64,000 nucleotides of DNA from Hydractinia symbiolongicarpus (Eukaryota; Cnidaria; Hydrozoa; Anthoathecata; Hydractiniidae), in contig NC_079882.1 of assembly GCF_029227915.1 (NCBI RefSeq), positions 5,518,001 through 5,582,000 on the forward strand, read 5' to 3'. Of this stretch, positions 1-10,043 are shown piece by piece. The position numbers and the translations under genes are program-made. The notes beneath the pieces are model-generated. The model was given only the letters and a program-made list of their open reading frames with translations, searched no databases and had not been told where the DNA came from. Numbering within the stretch: position 1 is the first letter of the stretch; the number at the start of each line of letters is the position of its first letter.

Positions 1-1124
1 TGCGTTTGTTGTAAGGTGTAATGTCACTTGTGTGTTTTATCTTCAGAGCTTCAAGCACCAAACCTCTTCGAATGTTTGGCACGATAACAACGAATTAGCA
101 GGTTGTCATCAAATATTTTGGTAGCGAGCGGAAGTTCTTAGAGCCCCCAGGGCTTCTTGTTTAAATTGAGATTCAATCGTTCGAAATGACAATTATCGTG
201 TTCAAAGAACAGCAAAAAAATTTAGTAATGGTATAAGTTCCATTTTCTGAAGCTGAAAAGTTCAGTACCGAAAGTTTGTTAATTATTTTGATGCTTTAGC
301 ACCTAGTTGTAAAATAAAAATATGCATGTAATTAGTGGAAATCAGGGGGGTTATTTAGGGGGAGAGATTGTCCTAGGCGGGAGCTATTGAGGGGGCAATC
401 ATCCAGGGAGAGTTATTCAGGTGGGAATTGTCCAGGGGGAAATTATCCAGGGCTGGACAGAGCGGGGAAAATTATGCTGTCACCACAGAAAATATCGTTG
501 ATATGGTTTCTCATAAAAATATCTGCAGTTTGCGTGACTATACTTCGTGCTAAAATATTATAGCGGTTTGTGTAACAATAAAAATAACGATGATTGACTT
601 TTAAAAATTTAATAAGCACAAAACATATCGACATACGTGTTTATTTGATTGAGAGTCACAACTGCTTGAAGGAGCATGGGGGTGGAGCGCAATAGGCAGG
701 TCTATATGGCAGCCCTTTCAGAAAGTGTGTTGCACGAGCCACTGTGCTCCATCGTATATGATAAACCCATATAGTTTTTCACAGTAATGGCAAAATAGTA
801 AACTTCAAACTTCACGACACAAAAACGTGGGAAAATGATGAACTAAAAAACTAAAATCAGATTAAAAATTAATTTAAAATTGACATCTGTCAAGTGTATT
901 TTAATCAGCGTATAATTAATAAGAGAGAGATAATTTCTGCATAGCTGACAAGAAGCTGATAAGCAATACAAAAGATTATTTATGTATACCGTCGATAAAA
1001 AATAAATATTTGCGTGCATATATTCGATTGACATGCAAAATTTCTCATCAAACACGAAATCAACACACGCCAAAGACGTCAGTTTCTATCAAGTAGATAG
1101 CATTTCAACTTTCAAGACGTTACA
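1..1124. other. Intergenic, no gene recognised
   Basis: I see no convincing coding exon here. The only structured part is the G-rich minisatellite at 346-452. The rest is AT-rich single-copy-looking sequence leading to the small secreted-peptide gene that starts at 1125. Confidence 0.5.
346..452. repeat. Degenerate G-rich minisatellite, about 16 bp unit
   Basis: About seven imperfect units follow one another. Each has a run of three to six G followed by an AT-rich stretch ending in TTATTCAG, TTGTCCAG, ATCATCCAG or a close variant. The G runs sit on the plus strand at regular spacing, so the tract could form a G-quadruplex. No coding potential is seen across it. Confidence 0.7.
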
Positions 1125-1391
1125 ATGGATAACAAAACGTTTCTTGCAAACATATGTATTTTAATTTTTCTCGCAAGGATATCATCACAGGCTCCAATCT
1201 CAATTGAGTGTAAAACAAAATGCAGGGACAACACTAAAATATGTTTATCAATCGCGGAGGATGAGCAAGATGGACTAGTATGCTTTCAAGCCCAACAGTT
1301 ATGTATTTTGTCAAAATGCGATCGCAATAAGATGACTTCCTTCGTTAAAACATTGCGTGCCAAAGTTAAAAAGATCTGGAAATCAGACTAA
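1125..1391 (+). CDS. Small secreted six-cysteine peptide, family A copy 1
   Basis: Single-exon reading frame of 88 aa. It opens with a hydrophobic signal peptide of about 20 residues (MDNKTFLANICILIFLARIS) with likely cleavage near SSQA. The mature part holds six cysteines spaced C-x3-C-x6-C-x12-C-x6-C-x4-C, followed by a lysine-rich tail ending in KKIWKSD. An AATAAA signal lies 11 bases after the stop codon, which supports a real short transcript. The product at 7475-7705 has a similar cysteine order, so the two look like diverged paralogues. I do not recognise the family. A secreted defence, signalling or venom-like role is possible for such peptides, but nothing in the sequence decides it. 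Confidence 0.7.
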   Translation: MDNKTFLANICILIFLARISSQAPISIECKTKCRDNTKICLSIAEDEQDGLVCFQAQQLCILSKCDRNKMTSFVKTLRAKVKKIWKSD

Positions 1392-1401
1392 ATGGTTTGC
1401 G

Positions 1402-1407
1402 AATAAA
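1402..1407 (+). terminator. Polyadenylation signal AATAAA for the 1125-1391 gene
   Basis: A canonical AATAAA hexamer 11 bases after the stop codon. It implies a very short 3' UTR. Confidence 0.55.
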
Positions 1408-1587
1408 AAATTTTATAAAGGTTTACCAGAAAAAGAAAAAGATGTATATCTGATGAACACATAAACCTGTCGAACCAACCGATTTTAAGAATCAAATGGT
1501 TGTATTTCTACTACGGAATGTCAAATAAATGATAAAATATTTTTTGTCCCGTATTACGCCTTCGTCATACGGTAAATATTCACTTTC

Positions 1588-1659
1588 CAACCTCTTTCCC
1601 AGGACTTACTACTTTTTCATATTAGGAAAAACACCTTACAAGCCCTGGGAATGAGGTTG
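1588..1659. repeat. Foldback mini-element, copy 1
   Basis: Left arm CAACCTCTTTCCCAGGA and right arm CCCTGGGAATGAGGTTG are imperfect reverse complements about 38 bases apart. The same arm motif recurs at 19634, 26014 and 52652, and more loosely at 54381 and 61701, so this is one member of a dispersed short inverted-repeat family. Confidence 0.6.
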
Positions 1660-3047
1660 TGTGTATCAGTAAGAGTTTACCGTCAAACCGACGTCAAATC
1701 AGTCGGCGTAAAACGGGCTGGTCCCGACATAGCATAATTAAGACCAACATAGTATTTAACTGTGTAATTCGACGATAGTTGTTATTATACGCAACTTGAC
1801 AGAAATAAAATTATGTAAGTTTTGTCACTCCCTGTTTGGATGATAAGAATATGTTGTTTTCTTTTTAAATATAGAAGAGCGGAATTAATTCCTACCACGC
1901 AAAGGAGTGAAAAGTTTGCTCGAAGGAAAAAAGTTTGAGAGAAAAGATTATATAGAAAGAAAAACCGAAAAGGTTTGTGATAAAGGGAGCTGAAATAGTA
2001 ATAAAATTAATAAATCTAACAGGAAAAAAAGAGATAAATAAGAACTTGTAGTGGACTGAATATATGCATGTGTTTACTTTCGGTTTTTCTGAAAGAACAC
2101 TGTTCCTGTTTACAGGCTTACAAAACAGGAATGCACGTGTCACATTGCAGTCTCAAGTAGTTCTTTAATCATAGTATTCTCCGTCGGTTTTTCTTGTTGA
2201 TGTATTGTGATAGTTGCATTCTTCTGTTTTTGAGATTTTTGACTTGTCTTGTCAAACCTTCCCAAACAAAAAAGGTACAAAAAAGCACAATATACCACTG
2301 AAAATATTTCTCTTCGTCTTATGCACTCAAACCACATAAAAAAGGTTACGATTTTGTAAAAAAAAACATGCGCTTAGTGTATTGAAGTTTCATATTGGTC
2401 ATAGCATTACAATTATTTCTTAGCATGACATTTTCTGTATGCTAGCAATTTGTTTATTAAACTTTTTTTATTTTTACAATATATTACGAATTTTTTTACT
2501 TGTACTGTTTTTTTTTGTAAAACAATACAAAATCACAAGAATTATACTGTGTTGTTATTTGGCCCATTAATTAACATTGCGTGACGAACGATACGTCTAG
2601 AATACATCATTGGGGAAAAAACCTTAAAAGATCAATCATGCAGTTTAAAAACAAACCAAAAATTATTTATTCATTCTTTCAAAGATCTATTACCCTAGAT
2701 ACGGCTTTGTGTTATACAGAAGAAAAGAGCTTCCTATTCTCTAGCCTAGCCATCCACACGAGTTGCAGTCATGTTTTAGAAATCCTCTGAACAGGAGAAA
2801 TCTGTGGTAATGCATGATAACTTTTAATAGATTTTATCATTTTTTTATGTTGTATGAACTATAATACACCCTAATTTTATTTTAACCAGATAGATAAATT
2901 TTGTTTCGTTAGCTACCAAAAAGCGATCTGGAGCATTCGTATCGGAAAAATAAAAACTTCTTGTACAACATATATGTGTAAGTGAAAAAGCACAAAAAAA
3001 TTTTATACACGAACACAAAACAACTGTATGTGCTCACGTCAATACAA

Positions 3048-3108
3048 AATGTCACTAAATGACGGAATATCATTACATGACGGAATGTCGCTAAAAGATA
3101 AAATGTCA
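3048..3108. repeat. Degenerate tandem repeat, about 18-20 bp unit
   Basis: Three to four imperfect units resembling AATGTCACTAAATGACGG follow one another. No coding or regulatory function is evident. Confidence 0.55.
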
Positions 3109-4436
3109 CTTTATTAGCTACAGAATACTGTCATAAACTTTCCTATATGGATGCAGTCAAAAAATTCTTAACATTTATTTAAACAAAGGAAAACTGTCAA
3201 TAATAAATAGGAGAAAGGTTAAAGGAACACTGATTATATGATGCAGACAAAAAGCAACAATACTACGTGTTTCTCAATTAGTCTTTGTTAGTTATTGTCT
3301 TGTACGGCTGTTTGTATGTTCTGTTGCAGTCACGTGATGCGCATGTTTAAAAGAGCTTACTATAATGCAAAATCTCCTAATAATCTCGCAAACACAATAA
3401 AGTGTTTTTGCTTGTGTAGTGCAAAACACCATTCAAAGGAAAGGTTTTTTGTGGATCCTTTAAAGGGAACAGATTCGCGCCATGCAACACCATATTCACG
3501 CACTCACATTTTGGTTTACATGAATATAAAACGCTGAAAAGAATCTGTACAATTTGAAAAGAGATTGTACAATTAAACAGCCAGACAACCAGTTTGTAAC
3601 GCCAGGTCTCCTTGTTGACACCCATAAAAGGTGTTTTATATAAGGAAAATGGCTCAAAATATTATTGTGGTGTTTCTTTTTATTTTTGCTCGAAGCACAC
3701 AATTTTGTTGGTGCTGGAACTGTCCCCAAATAAGAATGGTTAGTGAAAGAAAAACAAACAGGGAATTTAGATCCGTTACAAATCCGTTAGAATTTAAATC
3801 GCCTTATTAACCTAAACAGCTATTGAATCTGCGTAGACATTAGATAAACAAAGACAGTTGAATAGTCAATACTAAATGACTGTTAAATATAACTGACAAT
3901 AATTCTAGTAAAACCAATCCCTAAATCAGATAAACCACACTTACAGAAGTATGAATCACACAACACTCATTCTTTATTTTGCAATCCTTTCAAATTTCAG
4001 CTAAGAGTTTAGAACAATGGCATAGTTTTCTTTGAATAATTTTCTTTCAAATTGTTTCGCAAGGAAGTGCTATGTGGAAAACAGAAAAAAGAAAGTGCTT
4101 TACAATCACGCTTTGTATTCTTTTTTAATACAGTATTATTTGTATTGAGCAAATTTTATTGCTATACATAGGACCACGTCCAGAAAAACGTGACAATATA
4201 AAGCACGTCCAAAACAAACATCAAATTATGTAAACAAAAATACCATTTGTAGGCTGTATGATCCTTTTGAATAAATATTTTGACAAGGTGGAAAAACATA
4301 GCGTTCTTTAAGATTGGCTACTCCTAGCTGTGAAATGCTAACATAAGAACACATAAAAAACATATCCCCCATTTTCTATGCTGGTAAAATAAGAAAGATT
4401 GCGGGACATGCTGATGTAACTTATTTTAAGGTTAGG

Positions 4437-4715
4437 TTTGTTTTTGTTGTTGTTTCATTTTGTTGTTCATTGTTTTTTCTTCGCTGTTTTTGTTTTTGTT
4501 ATCATTATTGTTGTTTTCGATGTTTTTGTTTCTGTTGTTGTTGTTTTTGTTTTTGTTGTTGATTTTGTTGTTTTTGTTGTTTTTATTGTTGTTGTTGTTT
4601 TTGTTGTTTTTGTTGTTTTTATTGTTTTTATTGTTGTTGTTGTTGTTGTTGTTTTTGTTGTTTTTGTTGTTTTTGTTGTTGTTATCTTTCTTCATTGTTG
4701 TTGTTTTTTTCATTG
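4437..4715. repeat. GTT/GTTTTT microsatellite
   Basis: Almost the whole stretch is built from TTG and TTTTTG units on the plus strand. It gives long artificial open frames on both strands (poly-Asn/Lys on minus, poly-Val/Phe/Leu on plus). These are repeat translations, not genes. Confidence 0.95.
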
Positions 4716-6425
4716 CTAGTGGTGCTGACTGACCGACAAGGTATAAAAAATGTGTTTATTTTTTTTTTGATTGTCGATTCCCTTTCTTGTGGGTAAATAA
4801 TTTATAACAAAGAAAATAAACACAAACAGATTTGAACTTGTCAAAATCGAATTTTGTTTTCCATACAGGTACTTCATGTTTCGACAATTTGTTTTTCTAA
4901 AATATACATGCAAATCGTACAATTCAAAAATTTCTTTCTAGAAATTCTAGGTATTGAATTCTAAATTTTAAGTGGCCACCTCCGCAGCCTCTCAATCCTG
5001 AAACATATTAGTCAGAATTTATACTCCCATTCACCTTCTATACAAAAAAGGTTAGGTAACATTAAAAGGGTTTATCAGAACGATAGTAGAAACATGATTT
5101 AATAGCATTTTTTTCTCTGCATAAAAAGAGCCGAATGTCAAGTTAGTTCGATTTATATTTGGCTATTATTTTTACTTTTGTCCCAAATATCATTCATCTA
5201 CCCATTTACGCTCCTGTCTACTAATTGCTCTGTACAAAACAATAAATATGGGAACAGCTGGTTTTCTCTTATCCATTTATCTTTTAACGTTCTTTTGCAG
5301 ACTTGCATTGAAGCGACGCAAGTATTGTCTGCGTTTGAAAACATATATTTTAAAACAGGTTAGGATGTATAAAAATATTCTAATTGAAAGTAAAACAAAG
5401 TAAAATGATGGATTGAAATGCACTCAGTTGAAAACACATTAAATCATTTGCGAAATCTTATTTCTGGTAATAGGCGCACTGGGATACAAGCAAACTCATT
5501 GGTTTAGGTTTTTCATAATGAGACTTTTAGAATATGACGTATGTCGGAAACTATTGTCGTTCTCAAAATCCCCGCTTTTCCCCTTTTTATATTTACTTAA
5601 TTATTTTATTTTCGTGTGGCATAAATGTTGAAAAAATATGTATTCGTGATTTGAAGATTACATTGAAAAAAGAAAAAGTAAATTTCATCTCATGGCCAGC
5701 TTACAGTGATTCGGAATCTTCAGTCTTTATTCTGTATTTATTCTGTCGCCTCTGGAAGTTTAGCAATCAATAAAATACTTTCTTTTTTCCGAAAAAGGCG
5801 GTGATGATACAAAACTCTTTCCATGCAACAAAATTTCAAATGTCACATTGTAAATAAAAAAAGCTTCTATGTGTTTGTATATGTCAAAGAAGAATTAAAA
5901 ATATTTTAATGTATATTTTAGAAGTGTTACTAGACATTCTAAAAATGGTCACGAATGGTACTGAGGTTTCTGTTCACTATTTACTTGGGAATTATGCTTG
6001 TCCTTATCAACGACGTTGTTGACTATTTCAAAATTTTCTGTTCATCAGCAATTATTGATAATTTTTTTAATCTTACAAAAAATACTTCTATGGCTAAAGT
6101 TTGACCTACTTCGATAATAAGAATAAGGGAAATAGTCAGTAAAAAATAAAAGCTGCAAAAGTTTATATTTTTGTTTTTCCATAAACTGGAATTTGAATAA
6201 ACCGTTTGCATGATGGCCAAATTTGGAGATAATTCAACATTGTATTTGTGTTTTGGAATGTTTTATCGCTAAACTAATGATTATTGATAGTGTTATTAAT
6301 TTAGCCACAAAAACACAACAATGTTTGACAGTATAGCAGTAAATTGATGTTCTCACTGCTTACGTTGGATGACGTTTGCAGACTTCCTCGTCTTCAGAAT
6401 GTCTTGACCTTTGAACCATTATTAA

Positions 6426-6964
6426 GGCTGGTTCACAGTCATTCGCTGTGGTCGCTCGAATAGGAAGATTTTAAAAAAGTCTATTCGCTGCGAACGGAAG
6501 AATGCTGTTCGCACTTGGCGCGTAAAATTTAAAATCGTTTACAACCAAAACCAATATGGCGCCACTTTAGGATGACACCCTCCAAATTGGAGAAGTTACT
6601 TGGATTTATTTTTGATTTCATGGGAGCCATTGGTAATTCCAACCACAGTTTCCTGATGTAGTGCTAAGGGCTGTTGCTGTCATTAGTTCTTTGTAATTAA
6701 TTGTTTGCTACTGCTCCATTCTTGTCCCCGTGTGTTTTTATTTTTAGCTGCAATTTTGATTTTGATTTTTACAACTCAGCAAAAAACACGGCATCTGATT
6801 GGTCGATAATACACATTCGCCGTGGTAGTTGAACAAGATTCAACTACTGCGACGAATCCTGGCGAATGAGCGAAAATTACGTAGTATACTAAAAATAGAT
6901 TTTGTGCATGTGCAGATGCATGGTCGCTTATTCGTGCGACTACAGCGAATGAAGTGTGAACCGG
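6426..6964. mobile_element. Non-autonomous DNA transposon (MITE) with long terminal inverted repeats
   Basis: The left end reads GGTTCACAGTCATTCGCTGT and continues GGTCGCTCGAATA. The reverse complement of the right end reads GGTTCACACTTCATTCGCTG and continues TAGTCGCACGAATA. The terminal inverted repeats are therefore about 35 bp and imperfect, and they bound about 540 bp with no transposase. The target-site duplication is not clear, so the superfamily is left open. A short open frame at 6829-7047 lies over the right end and is not a gene. Confidence 0.75.
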
Positions 6965-7474
6965 AATTTAAAGAGATCAGGTTAATTATAAAGGAGATTG
7001 CCCTGGAAATAAGGTTGATTTTCAGGGAAATATCTTTCTTTGAGTAGTTTAAATGAGCGCGAAGTCAAATGAGGTCAAACACGCAAGTGGATAAATTTTT
7101 TACCAACCATTGGGAATTCTCAAGAATGGCCCCTTTTCGTTAAGCAATGGTTCGGGTAAATTATTTGTCAGGGAATAGTTTTCGTCACTTCTTCCCAACG
7201 TTATTTTCCAATAAAGTATGCAAAAATTGTGTGTCACGCACATAAATTAAAGAATAAGTTACAACCTGTAACCCAAAATCGCAAATTAACTTTAATTAAG
7301 GGACAGTTATAATAGTCAGCACCACCATCTTTTTCCAGAGAAAATTTACAAAATAGAATCTTCAGTTCGATCTATTAGCTATTAAAATAAAGAAACTTGG
7401 AGCAATAAATTAACTTTGTAGTCAGTCCAACACACATGTGCTAATCTAATGCAATCGATGTTTAGGCTGCTACA

Positions 7475-7705
7475 ATGCATCGTGGAGGTGGCACTCAGTT
7501 AACCAGACTTATTTTCGTATCCGTCGTCTTGACAATGTTATTTGATAGTCTTGCTGTCTCTGAATCGTTGAAAACTTGCTTTTCCTGCGAAAGAGATTAC
7601 GAAGAATGTTTTTTTCATGCTTCATCGACCACAGATGACGATGGACAAGGCATAATGTTGTGTTCTCAAGCAAGACACAATTGCGGAAAAACATGTAAAA
7701 ACTAA
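7475..7705 (+). CDS. Small secreted six-cysteine peptide, family A copy 2
   Basis: Single-exon frame of 76 aa. The signal peptide is hydrophobic (RLIFVSVVLTMLFDSLAVSE region) and the mature part is short. Cysteines are spaced C-x2-C-x6-C-x17-C-x6-C-x3-C, and the protein ends two residues after the last cysteine with CKN. The x6 spacings match the peptide at 1125-1391, and in both a loop rich in acidic residues (DDDGQG here, EDEQDG there) separates the third and fourth cysteines, so I treat them as paralogues. No AATAAA was found close by. Function unknown. Confidence 0.65.
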   Translation: MHRGGGTQLTRLIFVSVVLTMLFDSLAVSESLKTCFSCERDYEECFFHASSTTDDDGQGIMLCSQARHNCGKTCKN

Positions 7706-8974
7706 AATGGTAGCTATGTAAACATTCACGACGATGGTAACTCTAAGTTATTGATTATTCTTAATGTTTCTTACTATTTTTTGAGGATTTGTCTTTTATT
7801 ACGCCTAAGCAACTGGCAAAGAAAGGACCCGCTTTTTTGGAATCAAAGGAAGAACAATAACAATAACACAGAAAGCATATAATAATATTGTAACAGAATG
7901 AGTTTGCAAGGAAGCAAATTGTCCAAACGTAGTTATTCTTTTTAATCATATCATTGCCGTAATTTTAACTGCATATTTAGAAACTTCTGTTTTCTAACCA
8001 TTCACCCCTTACCGCTAATGCTCGTTGTCGCGCCGCCCCCAATTACCATCCCTCGATAAAGCGATTCCTTTTTAGGAAAAATGTTTAAATCACCCCCTCC
8101 GGTTTTCGAATATGCTTTTCTCCCCCAAAAAAGACTTATTGAGTTTATTATTGAGTTTGCTGATATTGCACTCACTGTGAAAAAGTGTGTAAAGAGTGGC
8201 AAAATCATTTCTTTTTGTTAAGAGCCTCTCCCCTTTAAGCAAACACCCCTTGAGAAGAGATTATAGAGCTAGCGTTTAAAGCCTTTTCCTTAAAGCATTA
8301 TGGTCGCAGCACAGCGATTATCGACGCTCAATATGCTCACAGCCATTACATGGCAACGTTTTTTGAATCTTGCTGTTAAATTTCCAGGCGTCGAGCGTAG
8401 CCAGAATAAAATTATATTATACATGCAAAGATACAAAACGCTGCAACTGTGACCAAGAACGCTTTAATGAAAAGAAGCCCTGTACACGATAGTCAGTGTA
8501 TCTCATATAACCCATACATGTTTTTATATCTCTAACTCTCAATTATATCTTTAACGTGAATACATACGCCAGTAAATAAGAAATCGCGTGCGTTTTAAAC
8601 AAAAACAGGTGGGCGTTTCCAGTACTGCCTGTGCTGTCTATACTATCCTGTGCTTTCATTAATTAGAACAAGATATTTTTATATTTAACATTAATGTGGT
8701 TATAATTATTGAATGTAATTTTTATGATATTCAAATGCATATTTAACTAAATTTTTTTTAAAAAAATCATTAGTGTTTGTCGATAGTTCTTTTATTTTCA
8801 TTTCTTTTGAGTTAAAAAATTTACAACGCTTTCAGTGAAATCTGTTCAACTTCAAACCATTTTCTATTCGCCCATATTGAAAGGCTTCTGATAGTTAACC
8901 AAATACTAACACGTAAGCAAGAGAAAGGGTGAAGACAGACAAAATATAGAATTCTCTAATTTACACATACGTTG

Positions 8975-9090
8975 AAAAAGGCAGACACCTCTGGTTAACG
9001 GCCAGATTTCATTACACCGGCCTGGTCAATGTCTCATAGAAACAGCGGACAACCAATTAGGAAAAACTCCAATTAACGGACACGTATTTA
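8975..9090. mobile_element. Probable pogo/Tigger-type MITE fragment
   Basis: Contains GACACCTCTGGTTAACGG and AATTAACGGACACG, the kind of 'cross-out' terminal motif seen in Tigger/pogo-derived MITEs. The ends are not resolved and no transposase is present. This rests on motif recall only. Confidence 0.35.
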
Positions 9091-9859
9091 TGCACGAAGT
9101 GAGTATTTTTGAACTTTCTTCTTTCTGGTTAGCAAATACATGCCGAATATTTATTAGGATTTTATTGTTGTTTCTACTGCAAACATTAGAAGTAGTACAA
9201 TTTAGATCTTTGTCTTGTTTCTTCTAGAGAGAAACGAGCATTAATGATCTATTTAATAGATATAATTTTTTTTTGTTAATTTTGATGAAGAATAGGTCGA
9301 CCTATATATATGTACTCGCTTGTGCTTGTGAATAATTAACTAACATCTCCTTTTGTCTAAAACAATCCCGCAACCTCCTTCACCCAGAAAAATAAAAAGA
9401 ACAAAAACAAACCCAAACAAGACAAAAAATGTGTTATATATTTCGAAATTAAGCCTGAAAATATTAACTTTCCAAAAGGCGGTTACCTCCAATGAGCGAG
9501 GAGATTTTTTGCAACAATGATGTTTGCTAATTACAGAAACAGATAGACCTCAAACTTTGTTTTATCGAAAAAGGTGGTTAGAATCCGTTTATTACATTGG
9601 TTTAACAATATACTCAGATTGACGTGAATAAATACTCTTCTGGAAATTTCATATGAAGCTAATATATGAAATTAGCGTCTCAAAAAGACTCATTCAAACT
9701 TGTCAACATTATTCCTGTAACTTGCAAATAAAATTAGTCCCTTAAAAATATTTATTCAAACATGTGAACATACTTGAAAGAGGTGTTAACGTTTACTGAT
9801 CAAGCAGTATTCACCAAGACGCAGAGGAAAAGTTAGAAAGTCAAATGTTGTCGTAAAAC

Positions 9860-9865
9860 TTTATT
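9860..9865 (-). terminator. Polyadenylation signal for the NIDO/chitin-binding gene
   Basis: The plus strand reads TTTATT, so the minus strand has AATAAA about 180 bases after the stop codon at 10044. Confidence 0.5.
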
Positions 9866-10043
9866 TCCCAAATAAATATAGCAAATATTTCTGTACAGAG
9901 AGTGTTGGTGGATTTTATGCTGCAGTACTCTAGCCTTGTAATCAGTGGTCTTAAATTCAATGACGACTCAGCTTTATCTGGTCTACAGATTATGTAGCTA
10001 AGAATGTTTACACACACACATGTTACTATAAACCTGACCTATT

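Larger units (their letters stand above)
1392..7474. other. Gene-poor intergenic region with repeats
   Basis: No reading frame over this stretch has domain or signal-peptide features that I trust. It contains a foldback element (1588-1659), a degenerate short tandem repeat (3048-3108), a long GTT microsatellite (4437-4715) and an inverted-repeat MITE (6426-6964). The remaining open frames are short, AT-driven and unsupported. Confidence 0.5.
7706..10043. other. Intergenic, MITE fragment only
   Basis: No supported gene. A Tigger-like repeat fragment lies at 8975-9090, and the 3' UTR of the minus-strand NIDO gene probably occupies the last 180 bases or so. Open frames at 7761-7949 and 8002-8208 have no recognisable features. 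Confidence 0.45.

Noticed and set aside
1455-1485. CTGATGA...CGAA word pair resembling a hammerhead ribozyme core
   Set aside because: The core after stem II reads CGAACC rather than GAAA, stem II is only 3 bp, and no stem I/III could be drawn.
4432-4732. Overlapping open frames of 90-93 aa on both strands
   Set aside because: Translations of the GTT microsatellite (poly-Asn/Lys or poly-Val/Phe/Leu).
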